Positions 18,222 through 26,367 of a stretch of DNA of 64,000 bases are shown one piece after another. Positions within the stretch are counted from its first letter, which is position 1, and every line of letters starts with the position of its first letter. A program made the position numbers and the translations under genes. This DNA comes from Dehalococcoidia bacterium (GTDB lineage: Bacteria; Chloroflexota; Dehalococcoidia; GIF9; AB-539-J10). The stretch lies in contig PWUU01000077.1 in NCBI GenBank assembly GCA_003562475.1, positions 1 through 64,000 of the forward strand. Direction: 5' to 3'. The notes beneath the pieces were generated by a model. The model ran no database searches and was not told the DNA's origin. It saw nothing but the letters and a program-made list of their open reading frames with translations.

Positions 18222-18665
18222 GTGGCGAACCGTCCGTCGGATAGAGAGCGGATAGTGCCACTGATGGAGCAGGTACAGGCGAACACAGGAGAGTTCTCCC
18301 GGAAGATGTCGCCGGATGCGGGGTACTGCTCTAGGGAAGCGGTAGAGGAGTTGAGCGCCAGGGGCGTAAAGGTGTACATGTAGCCGGAGAGGATGCCGCA
18401 CACGTGCCGGATGCCGGCGGCGCTCCGGAGCCGGATACCAGAGGGATTATGGACAGCGGACAGGATGCGGCGCAAGCTGAGGATGAAGCAGGGATGGAGG
18501 CGTCATGGGCTGAGGAAGGAGCTCGATGAGCCGGTGTTCGGGCAGATAACACAGGGAAGAGGTTTCCGCCAGTGTCTGTTCAGGGGCAAGGAGAAGGTGA
18601 GTGTCGAAAAGGCGGCTCATCTGCACCGGGCACAACGTGCTCAAGCTATCTGGGTGCGCTTCACG
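18222..18665 (+). pseudogene. IS1182-family transposase relic
   Basis: The frame from 18240 reads DRERIVPLMEQVQANTGEF, then DAGYCSREAVEELSARGVK, a stop TAG at 18381-18383, then in the same frame RHGLRKELDEPVFGQI and TQGRGFRQCLFRGKEKVSVE. This is the C-terminal DDE region of IS1182-type transposases (ADAGYCSEEN..., EPVFGQIKQGRGFRQF). Near 18614 one inserted base shifts the frame: the following bases give ALICTGHNVLKL only in the next frame, matching the family ending ALICTAHNLLKLW. The N-terminal two thirds are gone. The nonsense codon plus frameshift show it is dead. Confidence 0.85.
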
Positions 18666-18950
18666 TGGGACTGGGCTGGGAGGAGTTGTGGGGCAAGGCA
18701 TCAGCAGGCTGAGGTGGGCACACGCCCTGTAGTGACTTGCGACCGTCTGCGCTGGCCTGCCTGAAGAACCGCCCACGTAAACCAGCCGACACCGGCAACC
18801 AATGTAGATGACAATGCCAAGCTGGGAAGCACTTAGTCAGACGAGCTCGTAGGAACGAGAGACTTGGCGAGAGAGGGGATTCTACCAGGAAGACGATTCT
18901 TGCCAGGCAGGCGTAATGTTGAAAACGAGTCAGCCTGTTGGAACCTTGGT
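18666..18950. other. Non-coding DNA between IS relic and tRNA-like repeat
   Basis: No gene, RNA or clear signal recognised. Confidence 0.4.
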
Positions 18951-19008
18951 GTCGGAGTTAAGATGCGCTTCCAAGAAGGGAGTGTGGGTTCGAATCGCTT
19001 CCTCGGCA
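18951..19008 (+). pseudogene. Degenerate tRNA-like fragment, right island boundary
   Basis: Aligns with the tRNA remnant at 5326-5380. Bases 18976-18996 are identical to 5348-5368 (21 bp spanning the variable-arm end and T loop), and CCTCGGCA follows in both. The T stem is broken here (GTGGG against CGCTT) and CCA is lost. Same orientation as the left copy, so the two form a direct repeat around 13.6 kb. Confidence 0.6.
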
Positions 19009-19435
19009 GTCTGGATGACGTGTCTCTCTTCTGGTGCGCTTGGATGTCATCATCTGTCAGGCGTGGTCATTTGGAGGTAGTGAGTGACGTGCCGGATGTC
19101 TTCTACGGCACCCTGTCCGTGCCTGCAAGAGGAACGGCCATGTGCTTCACCTCAGCCAGGCAGTAAGGAGTGCTGGCTTCTGTGAGCACGTGCGGAGACA
19201 TTCGGGATGGCACCAGCCTGGAGACGTATGACAAGTTGGAGGTCATTCATCCCATGAGTTGTATTGGGGTTTGAGTCTTCCTCAATACCCGGATCCTGCG
19301 CAGTGAGGGTTATGCGACTCCTCGCAAGGTAGACAGCGCGCTCGCGGTGCGGCGACGCGGCCTCGGAATTCCGCTGCGACAGGGCAAAGGTCGCAGCCCC
19401 CACTCGAGTCTGCTTGGTGTCTCCTCGGGGTGGTG
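19009..19435. other. Gene-free stretch right of the island repeat
   Basis: Short interrupted frames only; nothing recognised. Confidence 0.4.
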
Positions 19436-19642
19436 CTACTCGACCGTGAATCCTATTTTCACGGTGACCTGCCAGTGGGCTATCTTATTGTCCTCCATAT
19501 AGCCGCGTGTTTGAGCAATCTCGAACCAGCGCATGTTCCGAATTGTCTTCCCTGCCCTTTCGATTGCCGTACGTACGGCATCCTCTATGCTGGTTGTAGA
19601 CGATCCCGTCAACTCAATGGTCTTGTACACGTGGTCGGGCAT
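19436..19642 (-). CDS. Dodecin family flavin-binding protein
   Basis: A 68-aa protein matching dodecin along its whole length: [21 protein letters not shown], the helix with [17 protein letters not shown] (the Trp stacks on flavin), and [11 protein letters not shown]. Dodecins assemble into hollow dodecamers that store or buffer FMN/riboflavin. An excellent AAGGAGGAG precedes the ATG. It stands alone, just outside the island. Confidence 0.95.
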   Translation of the reverse strand: MPDHVYKTIELTGSSTTSIEDAVRTAIERAGKTIRNMRWFEIAQTRGYMEDNKIAHWQVTVKIGFTVE

Positions 19643-20091
19643 ATCCTCCTCCTTCTTCGGCTTAGCCTTCGGGTTTTCCCATTAGAACACTGTACGCCAG
19701 TGACACCGCCGTCCGCACCTGTGCGGTCCGATCGACACCCTGAAGTGGCTCGTGCCTCACGTGCCGGCAGGGCCACCGGTGTCTCATAGCGTATCAGGAC
19801 TGGATGAACGGCACCAAGAAGAAACGGCGGCATGACCCCATTCTCTGGGAGTCATAGAGGCAATCATGAGTAACAAAAGGCGCATCACACGAGAGTGTGA
19901 AGGCCGGTGCTGCTACCGGTCCTCTGTTGTGGTCCAGGTTGAAACACCGCAGTCACTGTCCCGCTTGAGTGCTCGAGCCATGGACGTGCGTAGTAGGAAT
20001 TGGCGGCGATGGCAATGATATCCTGGTGCGCCGTTTGACAGCATCATGACTTCCATCGAAAATGTCAGGACGGTCGCGGGGTGAATACACG
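19643..20091. other. Divergent intergenic region between dodecin and PAC2 genes
   Basis: Must hold promoters for both flanking genes, but I see no consensus pair. No further gene recognised. Confidence 0.35.
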
Positions 20092-20973
20092 ATGAGGATC
20101 GGCGCGTTCGAACTTGCTGAGCCGTTGCCGGACCTGCGAGAGCCTCATGCTCTGGCCATGCTGCGGCCATGGATTGACGCAGGCAGTGTCGGCGCTCTTA
20201 CGTTGCTTGAGGTCGAGCAGCAATTCGGCTCCCGGCATGTTGCCTCGCTGGTGCGGCCGGGTTCGTTCTACGACTTGACTCGGTATCGTCCTACCGTGGA
20301 CCTGCGCAACGGCAAACAAGAGCTCTCGATACCGAACACATCGGTGAGCATTGCGAACCCTCCTGATGGTCCGGATCTCGTCATTGTCAAGATGCTTGAA
20401 CCCCACATATTCGGAGAAACATATGTGGAATCAGTTCTATCGCTCCTGAGCACGCTGGGCGTACGGCGCTATCTCTGGCTTGGGAGCATGTATGACATGG
20501 TGCCCCACACACGTCCGCTACTGGTGAGCGGTGGAGGAATCGGGGTGCAGGTAGAAGCGGAGATACGTCGGTTGAAGGTACTTCCGACGGAATACCAGGG
20601 ACCCTCAACGCTGACTTTTCAGATTGTCCAACGAGCTCCTCTGATGGGAATTGAGACGATGTGGTGTATCGTGCACCTGCCACAGTACGTACAAGTCGAG
20701 GAAGACTATGCCGGGAAGGTCCGGCTCTTACAGATAGTCCAGGGCCTCTATGGCGTCCGCATCGATCATACCGACGTCGAGCGTGCGATGGAACAGACAG
20801 AGGCAATTGACCGCGCCATGACAGAGAACCCCGATCTTGCTGCGGTGCTGCCCCACTTTGAAGCACGGTACGAGGCGCTCCTGCATAATCGGGAGTGTGA
20901 CGCGGCTCCTTTGCCCCCGGACGTGCAGCAATTCCTCAAGGATCTTGGCAACTGCCGCGGAATGGACCTATGA
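20092..20973 (+). CDS. PAC2-family protein
   Basis: A 293-aa protein of the PAC2 (proteasome assembly chaperone 2-like) family: ALAMLRPWIDAGSVGALTL, FYDLTRYRPTVDL, PDLVIVKMLEPHIFGETYV, VRRYLWLGSMYDMVPHTRP and TEYQGPSTLTFQIV. The C-terminal 80 residues are helical. The fold resembles nucleoside phosphorylases, and its role in bacteria is not established. I start it at ATG 20092, where the fold begins; an in-frame ATG at 20062 adds ten residues without similarity. Confidence 0.8.
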   Translation: MRIGAFELAEPLPDLREPHALAMLRPWIDAGSVGALTLLEVEQQFGSRHVASLVRPGSFYDLTRYRPTVDLRNGKQELSIPNTSVSIANPPDGPDLVIVKMLEPHIFGETYVESVLSLLSTLGVRRYLWLGSMYDMVPHTRPLLVSGGGIGVQVEAEIRRLKVLPTEYQGPSTLTFQIVQRAPLMGIETMWCIVHLPQYVQVEEDYAGKVRLLQIVQGLYGVRIDHTDVERAMEQTEAIDRAMTENPDLAAVLPHFEARYEALLHNRECDAAPLPPDVQQFLKDLGNCRGMDL

Positions 20974-21039
20974 CAGCGTGCTGGCACACGTGCAATCAGG
21001 CCGGGTCCGCTCAGGTGCAGGTGAAAGAAGGGGCAACGT

Positions 21040-21945
21040 CTATGAGCGCAGTGTTGCGAGTTGTGCCCCGGCCTCTTCCTCGATCTCCCGCCGCGACGAG
21101 AGGCGCATTGCCTCCAGGAAGTGCGAGCGAGCGAGACTGCGAGCTTTCTCGTATGGCATCTCAAGGCTGTCAAGCGTCACAAGCCTGAGCGGTCCTGGCT
21201 CCTTGCCGGGCCCCCAACCCTTCGCATTGGATAGAGCCGCCCAGTAGAAGTTGCCGAGCGTCAGGTGGAGCCGTGCATCATTCGGATTCAGCTCGACTGC
21301 AGTTTCAATGACGTGTTGCGCATCAAGTATCCGGTCGGCGAGAATGTGAGACATAAACAGCGTATACGCGTTGGCGCTATGCTTCGGGCTCAGGCAGAGC
21401 ATTCGGAGCATTCGGTCTCGGTCCGGTGCGGAATCGAGCAGGGCAACGACATCCTCGGGGTTCTCGCTCTTCGACAGACGGTCCTCCACGGAGGTAACCT
21501 CATCATGCAACACACTCAGGCGTAGGGCTTCGTCGTACGCCTCCTTGAGGCGCTCCTCCCATCCTCCCGGGGTGTAGCGTCCGATGCTGACAAGCTCGCG
21601 CGGACCGTCGATTGCGCCTACGGTGAGCCGGTCCGCGAACTCGAGGCGTATCGACTCGCGATCGATAATACGGTAGTGGAGCTTTTCTTCTTTGTCCAGG
21701 AGCCCCTTGCGTGTGCGAAACAGGACGGCGAGGCCAAGACTATCCAGTTTGGCAATGAGCTGCGAGTACAGTTCGGCGCTCAGCGGACTGGTTTCGACGG
21801 GGGGGGCATGGCGCGACCTGGAAGGCGCATGAGTGGCGCGAAAGGCCACGATGAATCTGGCGCTCTCGATGGTCTCCTCGCTGGGCCGTTCCTTATGCTT
21901 CCCGATGATCATGTGCCGTCTCGCTCGATCGTTTCCGGTGGGCAT
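21040..21945 (-). CDS. Unrecognised protein, helical repeat C-terminus
   Basis: Up to 301 aa; the start may be ATG 21912 rather than 21945, and neither has a strong ribosome site. I do not recognise the family. Residues about 40-130 look like a mixed alpha/beta domain (AELYSQLIAKLDSLGLAVLF). The region after 150 is helical and resembles TPR-like repeats (HILADRILDAQHVIETAVEL, NDARLHLTLGNFYWAAL). There is no signal peptide or membrane segment. The low content of stops in this frame and its amino acid composition argue that it is a real gene. Confidence 0.55.
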   Translation of the reverse strand: MPTGNDRARRHMIIGKHKERPSEETIESARFIVAFRATHAPSRSRHAPPVETSPLSAELYSQLIAKLDSLGLAVLFRTRKGLLDKEEKLHYRIIDRESIRLEFADRLTVGAIDGPRELVSIGRYTPGGWEERLKEAYDEALRLSVLHDEVTSVEDRLSKSENPEDVVALLDSAPDRDRMLRMLCLSPKHSANAYTLFMSHILADRILDAQHVIETAVELNPNDARLHLTLGNFYWAALSNAKGWGPGKEPGPLRLVTLDSLEMPYEKARSLARSHFLEAMRLSSRREIEEEAGAQLATLRS

Positions 21946-21987
21946 GACCAGTATGATTGCGCGTCTGTTCTCGTATGTTAGGCTGGC

Positions 21988-22390
21988 GTGTCGTGGCTGT
22001 CAATTACCAGTGACGCTCTGTGCCTGCTGGAATGGGGGGACGGTCTGTGCCGCAAGGCAGATTTCCAGCCATGGTTGCACGGTGAAAGAACACCATTCTG
22101 GAGCGCTGATCTGAGAGGCACTTCTGCTGGCATCGACACGCGTACAAGAAGCGTCTCGCTTTCGACAGCGATCCTCGAGGGTGCTGCATGTACTCTGAGC
22201 CGCAGGATCGATGCGATAACCCTTGCGTGTTCCAGTACATCCGGCGTGTTAGTTGCGGATGGAGGGGTGCGCCTCTCAGTAATACCGCGCGTGGTTCAAG
22301 ACAGCGTGAACGTGCCAACAGTGGTTCTGAGGAGCCAGGACTACGTGGCTTCGGATGGAGAGGCTCTCTGCGGCTGAAGCAACGACGGGC
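21988..22390 (+). pseudogene. FGGY-family sugar kinase (xylulokinase-like) C-terminal relic
   Basis: The frame from 21988 gives PWLHGERTPFWSADLRGT, then STAILEGAACTLSRRIDAI and LVADGGVRLSVIPRVVQDSV. This corresponds to the FGGY kinase C-domain (P.L.GERTP.WN..ARG, AVLEGVAFGLRD, GGGA.SPLWRQI.ADV). The entire N-domain is missing, the GGGA nucleotide loop is altered to DGGV, and a stop interrupts before the final helix. It suggests a lost sugar pathway next to the enolase-superfamily dehydratase. Confidence 0.6.
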
Positions 22391-22657
22391 GTCGATGTTG
22401 CGGTAATCCCGGACACGGTTCCATTTCGGGGTGCGGCTGCCTCACCCGGCGAGCCTGAAGACAGTTCCTGGCGGGAATCCCGCCATCATCTCCGGGGTTG
22501 ATGCCGCGCCCACCTGTCCCGACACCGCCAGCGGCTTCGCTGGTCGGCTTTCGGGTTGCCAGTTGCCGGTTCCACGCGTATTCGAGGTTGTCTGGCAGGT
22601 TTGCCGGGATCGAGTGACATTGCCGCCGAGATCACCACCAATCTGAGCTGGAATCCT

Positions 22658-23062
22658 CTAATAGTCTGAGGAAGCGAAGGATGGCTTTCTGGCTTTGTCG
22701 GCCAAGTCCTGCCTGGGGGGACAGAAGATGTCGATTGCCTTGCACCCCGCCTCCGGGATGTAGCCGCCGTGCTCAGTGCCTGGAGGCAGAACCAGGACAT
22801 CGCCTTTCTTCAGGCGGTACAGTTTGCCTTCCACAATTTCGTCCTGCTCGCCATCGAGGACAATCATGATCTGCTGAACGTCATGCCGGTGTGGGGCGAA
22901 GTAGCTGTTTGGCTTCTGGTCAAGGAAGCTGATTAGAACCTTGCCCGACGAGACCAGCCGGCTATTCGATCCGGGTGCCAACTCTGTGAATGGCAGGTCA
23001 GGATAGTGGATGACTCTGCTGTTGAACTCTTCCGGTGTTGCATACGGCTCCTTCTTCTGCAT
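22658..23062 (-). CDS. Cupin-domain protein
   Basis: A 134-aa single-domain cupin: FAPHRHDVQQIMIVLDGEQD carries the first metal histidines and LPPGTEHGGYIP the second motif. AAGGAG lies about 9 bp before the ATG. Such proteins are often isomerases, dioxygenases or sensors of small acids; no specific function can be assigned. The 3' end (codons for KPSFASSDY) is partly repeated at about 23296-23345. Confidence 0.75.
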   Translation of the reverse strand: MQKKEPYATPEEFNSRVIHYPDLPFTELAPGSNSRLVSSGKVLISFLDQKPNSYFAPHRHDVQQIMIVLDGEQDEIVEGKLYRLKKGDVLVLPPGTEHGGYIPEAGCKAIDIFCPPRQDLADKARKPSFASSDY

Positions 23063-23539
23063 CCTTTACACTCCTTGTATCTCAGTTGACATCTGGCAGC
23101 CGCGCTACGAGCCGATGGCTGCGGGGGTGCAATAGTCCTTTCGGCAACTGGCAACAATGGCCGTGAGAGAGCGCTATTCTATCCTCTTGAAAGCTCCCGG
23201 AGCAAAGAGGACCAGGATCTTCCTACCCCCATAGCAAGCTGGCAGCCAGGGAGACCCACTATGCCAAGGGGGTACCCTGACCTGCCCGGGAACAGCCCCG
23301 ACATAAGCTGGAGTCCTCTATCAGGCTCACGAAGCGAAGGAGGGCTGCACCGTGTTTCGCAAGTGGGAGCAAATAATTGCCGTGCTCCAGCAGGAGGAAG
23401 CGCATGATGCACGAGCATCTTGACGCGAGACCGGGGTGAAGGGGTAGCGCGAAAGGCGGACGAGAGCTTCAGAATCTCGATTGTCGGATGTTCGGAGGAA
23501 GAATCGCGAGATTATTCCTCGATAGGAGGTGTTTACCTC
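23063..23539. repeat. Gene-free stretch with a partial copy of the cupin 3' end
   Basis: About 45 bp at 23300-23345 repeat the sequence at 22645-22690 (AGCTGGA, TCCTCTA, GAAGCGAAGGA, GGCT blocks with several differences). The second copy carries stops in the cupin frame, so it is a relic or a small dispersed repeat. Nothing else recognised. Confidence 0.4.
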
Positions 23540-23567
23540 TTGACACCAGAGGCTAAGACGCTATAAT
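23540..23567 (+). promoter_or_regulatory. Consensus sigma-70 promoter with overlapping inverted repeat
   Basis: TTGACA (23540-23545), 16-bp spacer, TATAAT (23562-23567): both hexamers are perfect. CCTCT-N7-AGAGG (23536-23552) is an inverted repeat across the -35 box and could be an operator. Transcription would start near 23575 and run through a structured leader (hairpins at 23641-23660 and ACCTCC-GGT-GGAGGT at 23669-23683) into the 66-aa ORF at 23719. Confidence 0.75.
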
Positions 23568-23718
23568 TGCTTCTCGTTTGCTCTGTTGTGGAGGATCGGA
23601 GGTTTCCAACAGTCAGCTTCAGCACACTATGCTGTCGTGTCTCGTCCTTCGGGCGACGAGGGTCCTGGACCTCCGGTGGAGGTGTGCTACAGGTCGAACA
23701 GGTTTTGAGAGGTATACG

Positions 23719-23919
23719 ATGGCAGACATGAAGAACGTTCGAAGGTCGAGGCGAGGTGCGCCCACAGTCGATCGCTGGCTTCTGGACGTGGACGATGAAG
23801 AGAGGCGAGAACTGGAGATCGACCCGTATGCCGGTCGCTTCCCCGGTGATCACCCCGACTATGATCTTGAAGATTCCGAATTGGACAGGCTGGGCGGTCA
23901 TGGCCTTTTCGGCTTCTGA
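23719..23919 (+). CDS. Small acidic hypothetical protein
   Basis: 66 aa: a basic N-terminus (MADMKNVRRSRRGAP) followed by an acidic tail (DVDDEERRELEIDPY, YDLEDSELDRLGG). GAGAGG lies 8-13 bases before the ATG. It is the first ORF behind the consensus promoter at 23540. I do not recognise the family. The charge pattern and lack of hydrophobic segments suggest a soluble or nucleic-acid-associated peptide, but no function can be given. Confidence 0.5.
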   Translation: MADMKNVRRSRRGAPTVDRWLLDVDDEERRELEIDPYAGRFPGDHPDYDLEDSELDRLGGHGLFGF

Positions 23920-24123
23920 CGTGCGACGTCCTCCAGTTGCCCTGGATGATTCCATCTCCAGGGCGTCACGCTCCGTGAAACGGTGACGTGCAGTCACGAC
24001 GCGTCCAGCCGGTGATCGCCAGCTCGAGATACAGGGACCCGGCGACCTGCGCTCAGGTGTACGTACAGGTCCATTCTCGCATCTGCTACACTTGCTCCAC
24101 TCATCTTCCAGAGGAGGCGGCAC

Positions 24124-25308
24124 ATGAGAATCGTTAATGTGGAAGCGTTCGTCTTTGATGCAGGTTGGCGCCCATGGACCTTCGTGAAAGTCAGCACTGA
24201 TGAGGGCGTCACAGGATGGGGTGAATGCAGTGTGCCAAGAGGGCCGTTTGCAGTCGTAGGGGCTGTGGAGGATTTCAAACCCCTGCTAATCGGTGCCGAC
24301 CCGCGTGCGTACGAGATGCGCTTCTGGGACATGGCCCGGCTGGCTATTCAAGGGCCGCTGGGCGCGAGAGCAAAAGCCCTTGCTGGCATCGAACTGGCGC
24401 TGCTGGATATCAAGGCGAGGGCACTTGACATTTCGGTCGTCGAACTCTTCGGTGGTCCCACTCGTGAAGATGTTCGTGTCTACTGGTCACATTGTGCGAC
24501 CACACGCGCCCTCTATCCTGAGATGGGAAAGCCGCCCATACGCACGATGGCTGATATACATGCGCTCGGCAAAGAAGTCATCGATGCCGGCTATTCAGCG
24601 CTCAAGACCAACATTGTGTTTCCCGGGGATCCAGCACGTGTGCACTTCGACGGTTTCGGGGGAGGATTGGGAACCACCGATCAGGTCGCGGACAATGCGA
24701 TGCTCTCACATATTGAGACGCTCATCGGGACGTTTCGTGATGCAGTGGGTCCCCAGGTGGATATATGTCTCGACCTGAACTTCAACTTCAAGCCGGAGAG
24801 TTGCATTCGCATAGCACGCGTGCTCGAGCCGTACAGGCTAATGTGGCTTGAGATAGACATGTACAGTCCTGAGGCACTGCGCGCTATCAGGGAATTGGCC
24901 AGTACACCGATATGTACGGGAGAGAACTTCATCTACATGCGTGAGTTCCTGCCGTATTTCCAGAACAGGAGTGCCGATGTCTTCATGGTGGACGTCCCAT
25001 GGGTCGGCTTCAGCCAGTCGAAGAAGATCGCCGATCTCGCCCAGGTGTTCGAGTTCAACATGGCGCCGCACAACTACTACAGTCACTTCGCCTCGTTCAT
25101 TAGCGCGAGCCTGTGTGCCGTCATTCCGAACGTGCACATCATGGAGACGGATGTGGATGACGTACCTGTTCGAGAGGAGCTGGTGACCAGGGTGCCGGAG
25201 ATATCCGCCGGCCGCATGAAGATTCCTGCTGGACCAGGATGGGGCACCGAGGTCAATGAGGATGTGCTAAGAGCCTACCCGTGGAAGAAACCAAAGGCTC
25301 ACTGGTAG
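24124..25308 (+). CDS. Enolase-superfamily (mandelate racemase/muconate lactonising) dehydratase
   Basis: A 394-aa TIM-barrel enzyme that abstracts the alpha proton of a carboxylate, probably a sugar-acid dehydratase. The capping domain ends in DEGVTGWGECSVPRG. Three metal ligands are visible: Asp in ICLDLNFNF, Glu in WLEIDMYSPEA and Glu in ICTGENFIYMREF. A catalytic His is in HNYYSHFASF. Where mandelate racemase has KxK, this protein has KTN (YSALKTNIVF), so the second lysine is missing, pointing to a dehydratase or epimerase subgroup rather than a racemase. GAGGAGG precedes the ATG. Confidence 0.85.
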   Translation: MRIVNVEAFVFDAGWRPWTFVKVSTDEGVTGWGECSVPRGPFAVVGAVEDFKPLLIGADPRAYEMRFWDMARLAIQGPLGARAKALAGIELALLDIKARALDISVVELFGGPTREDVRVYWSHCATTRALYPEMGKPPIRTMADIHALGKEVIDAGYSALKTNIVFPGDPARVHFDGFGGGLGTTDQVADNAMLSHIETLIGTFRDAVGPQVDICLDLNFNFKPESCIRIARVLEPYRLMWLEIDMYSPEALRAIRELASTPICTGENFIYMREFLPYFQNRSADVFMVDVPWVGFSQSKKIADLAQVFEFNMAPHNYYSHFASFISASLCAVIPNVHIMETDVDDVPVREELVTRVPEISAGRMKIPAGPGWGTEVNEDVLRAYPWKKPKAHW

Positions 25309-25421
25309 GCAGCGCGTTTCGTGTCGTGGGAAAGACACACAGGAGGCCGGTGATAGTCCTGCTCCCTGTGTGTATCCGTGGTTTCGGCACGGAAGATGCA
25401 GGACCGGAGGAGACGCAGGTG

Positions 25422-26195
25422 CTAGGCGCGTTCCTTCGGGCCAACCGGGGTGCGGAGTACTCCTATGCCCTCAATCTCCACTTCCATGACATCTCCCACG
25501 TTAACCACGTAGTGACCATTCTCGGGAGTGCCGGTGAAGACCACATCCCCGGCTCTCAGGGTCATGAACTCTGATATGTAGCTGATTATCCTGGCGGCGC
25601 CGAACAGCATCTCCGAGGTATTACTGTCCTGGATCACCTCGCCGTTCACCCTTCCCTTGATGGCCAGATTGGTGGGGTCGAGGTCGGTCTCAACCCATGG
25701 CCCCAGTGCGGATGACATATCGAAGCCTTTGGCTCTTGTGATGAGCCCCTTATCCTTCTGCAGGATGTCCATCATGCCGATATCGTTGCCACACGTGTAG
25801 CCAAGAACGTGGTCAAGCGCTTCGTGCTCGGCCACGTTGCGCGTGGTTCTCTTGATGACGCAGCACAGTTCGGCCTCGTGCGAGAGCTCCCGGGTGATTG
25901 CCGGGTACGGGATCTCCGCGCCCGGGTCAAGCAGTGTGGTAGGTGGCTTGAAGAAGAGCGATGGCTCCTCGGGGACTTCGGCGCCGAGATGCTTGATCTC
26001 CCCTATGTAGTTGAGGCCACAGGCTACGATGATAGTCGGTTCTGCGGGCGCCAATAGTCTGGCGTCACCGAGAGCGCAGAGTCGCTCTCCTCTTGCGAAA
26101 ACGCCATAAGGGTCTCCCTGAAGCGTGTAGAGGTCACCCCCATCGATGGTGCCCCAGCCTTGCGTTCCCTGGTAGTTGAAGCGCGCGACTTTCAT
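25422..26195 (-). CDS. Fumarylacetoacetate hydrolase-family protein
   Basis: 257 aa with the FAH C-domain: GLNYIGEIKHLG, PSLFFKPPTTLLDPGAEI, SHEAELCCVIKRTTRNV with metal-binding acidic residues, GYTCGNDIGMMD and GDVVFTGTPENG. The family cleaves C-C bonds or decarboxylates/hydrates 2-oxoacids. I chose ATG 26195 since AAGGAG lies 5 bp upstream. Together with the convergent enolase-superfamily gene this fits a non-phosphorylating sugar-acid or aromatic-acid pathway, as an inference. Confidence 0.87.
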   Translation of the reverse strand: MKVARFNYQGTQGWGTIDGGDLYTLQGDPYGVFARGERLCALGDARLLAPAEPTIIVACGLNYIGEIKHLGAEVPEEPSLFFKPPTTLLDPGAEIPYPAITRELSHEAELCCVIKRTTRNVAEHEALDHVLGYTCGNDIGMMDILQKDKGLITRAKGFDMSSALGPWVETDLDPTNLAIKGRVNGEVIQDSNTSEMLFGAARIISYISEFMTLRAGDVVFTGTPENGHYVVNVGDVMEVEIEGIGVLRTPVGPKERA

Positions 26196-26310
26196 GATTG
26201 CTCCTTGACGCCCCTCTGCCATTGCTGCCGGCATCCTGAACTGTGCGCCGGTCAATTGGCAGGGACCCGAGTGTCTCCCACCGATGCAACGCTCGTGTCT
26301 CGTTCACACC

Positions 26311-26338
26311 GAAGGCCCGGAGACTTCTCCGGGCCTTC
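26311..26338 (-). terminator. Strong hairpin after the 290-aa gene
   Basis: A perfect 12-bp stem (GAAGGCCCGGAG / CTCCGGGCCTTC) with a 4-base loop, lying just past the stop of the minus-strand gene at 26368 and before the FAH gene. No clear U-run follows on the minus strand, so termination may be partial. Confidence 0.7.
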
Positions 26339-26367
26339 GTGGTGCTCTCGTGAAGCCAGGCGGTTCC

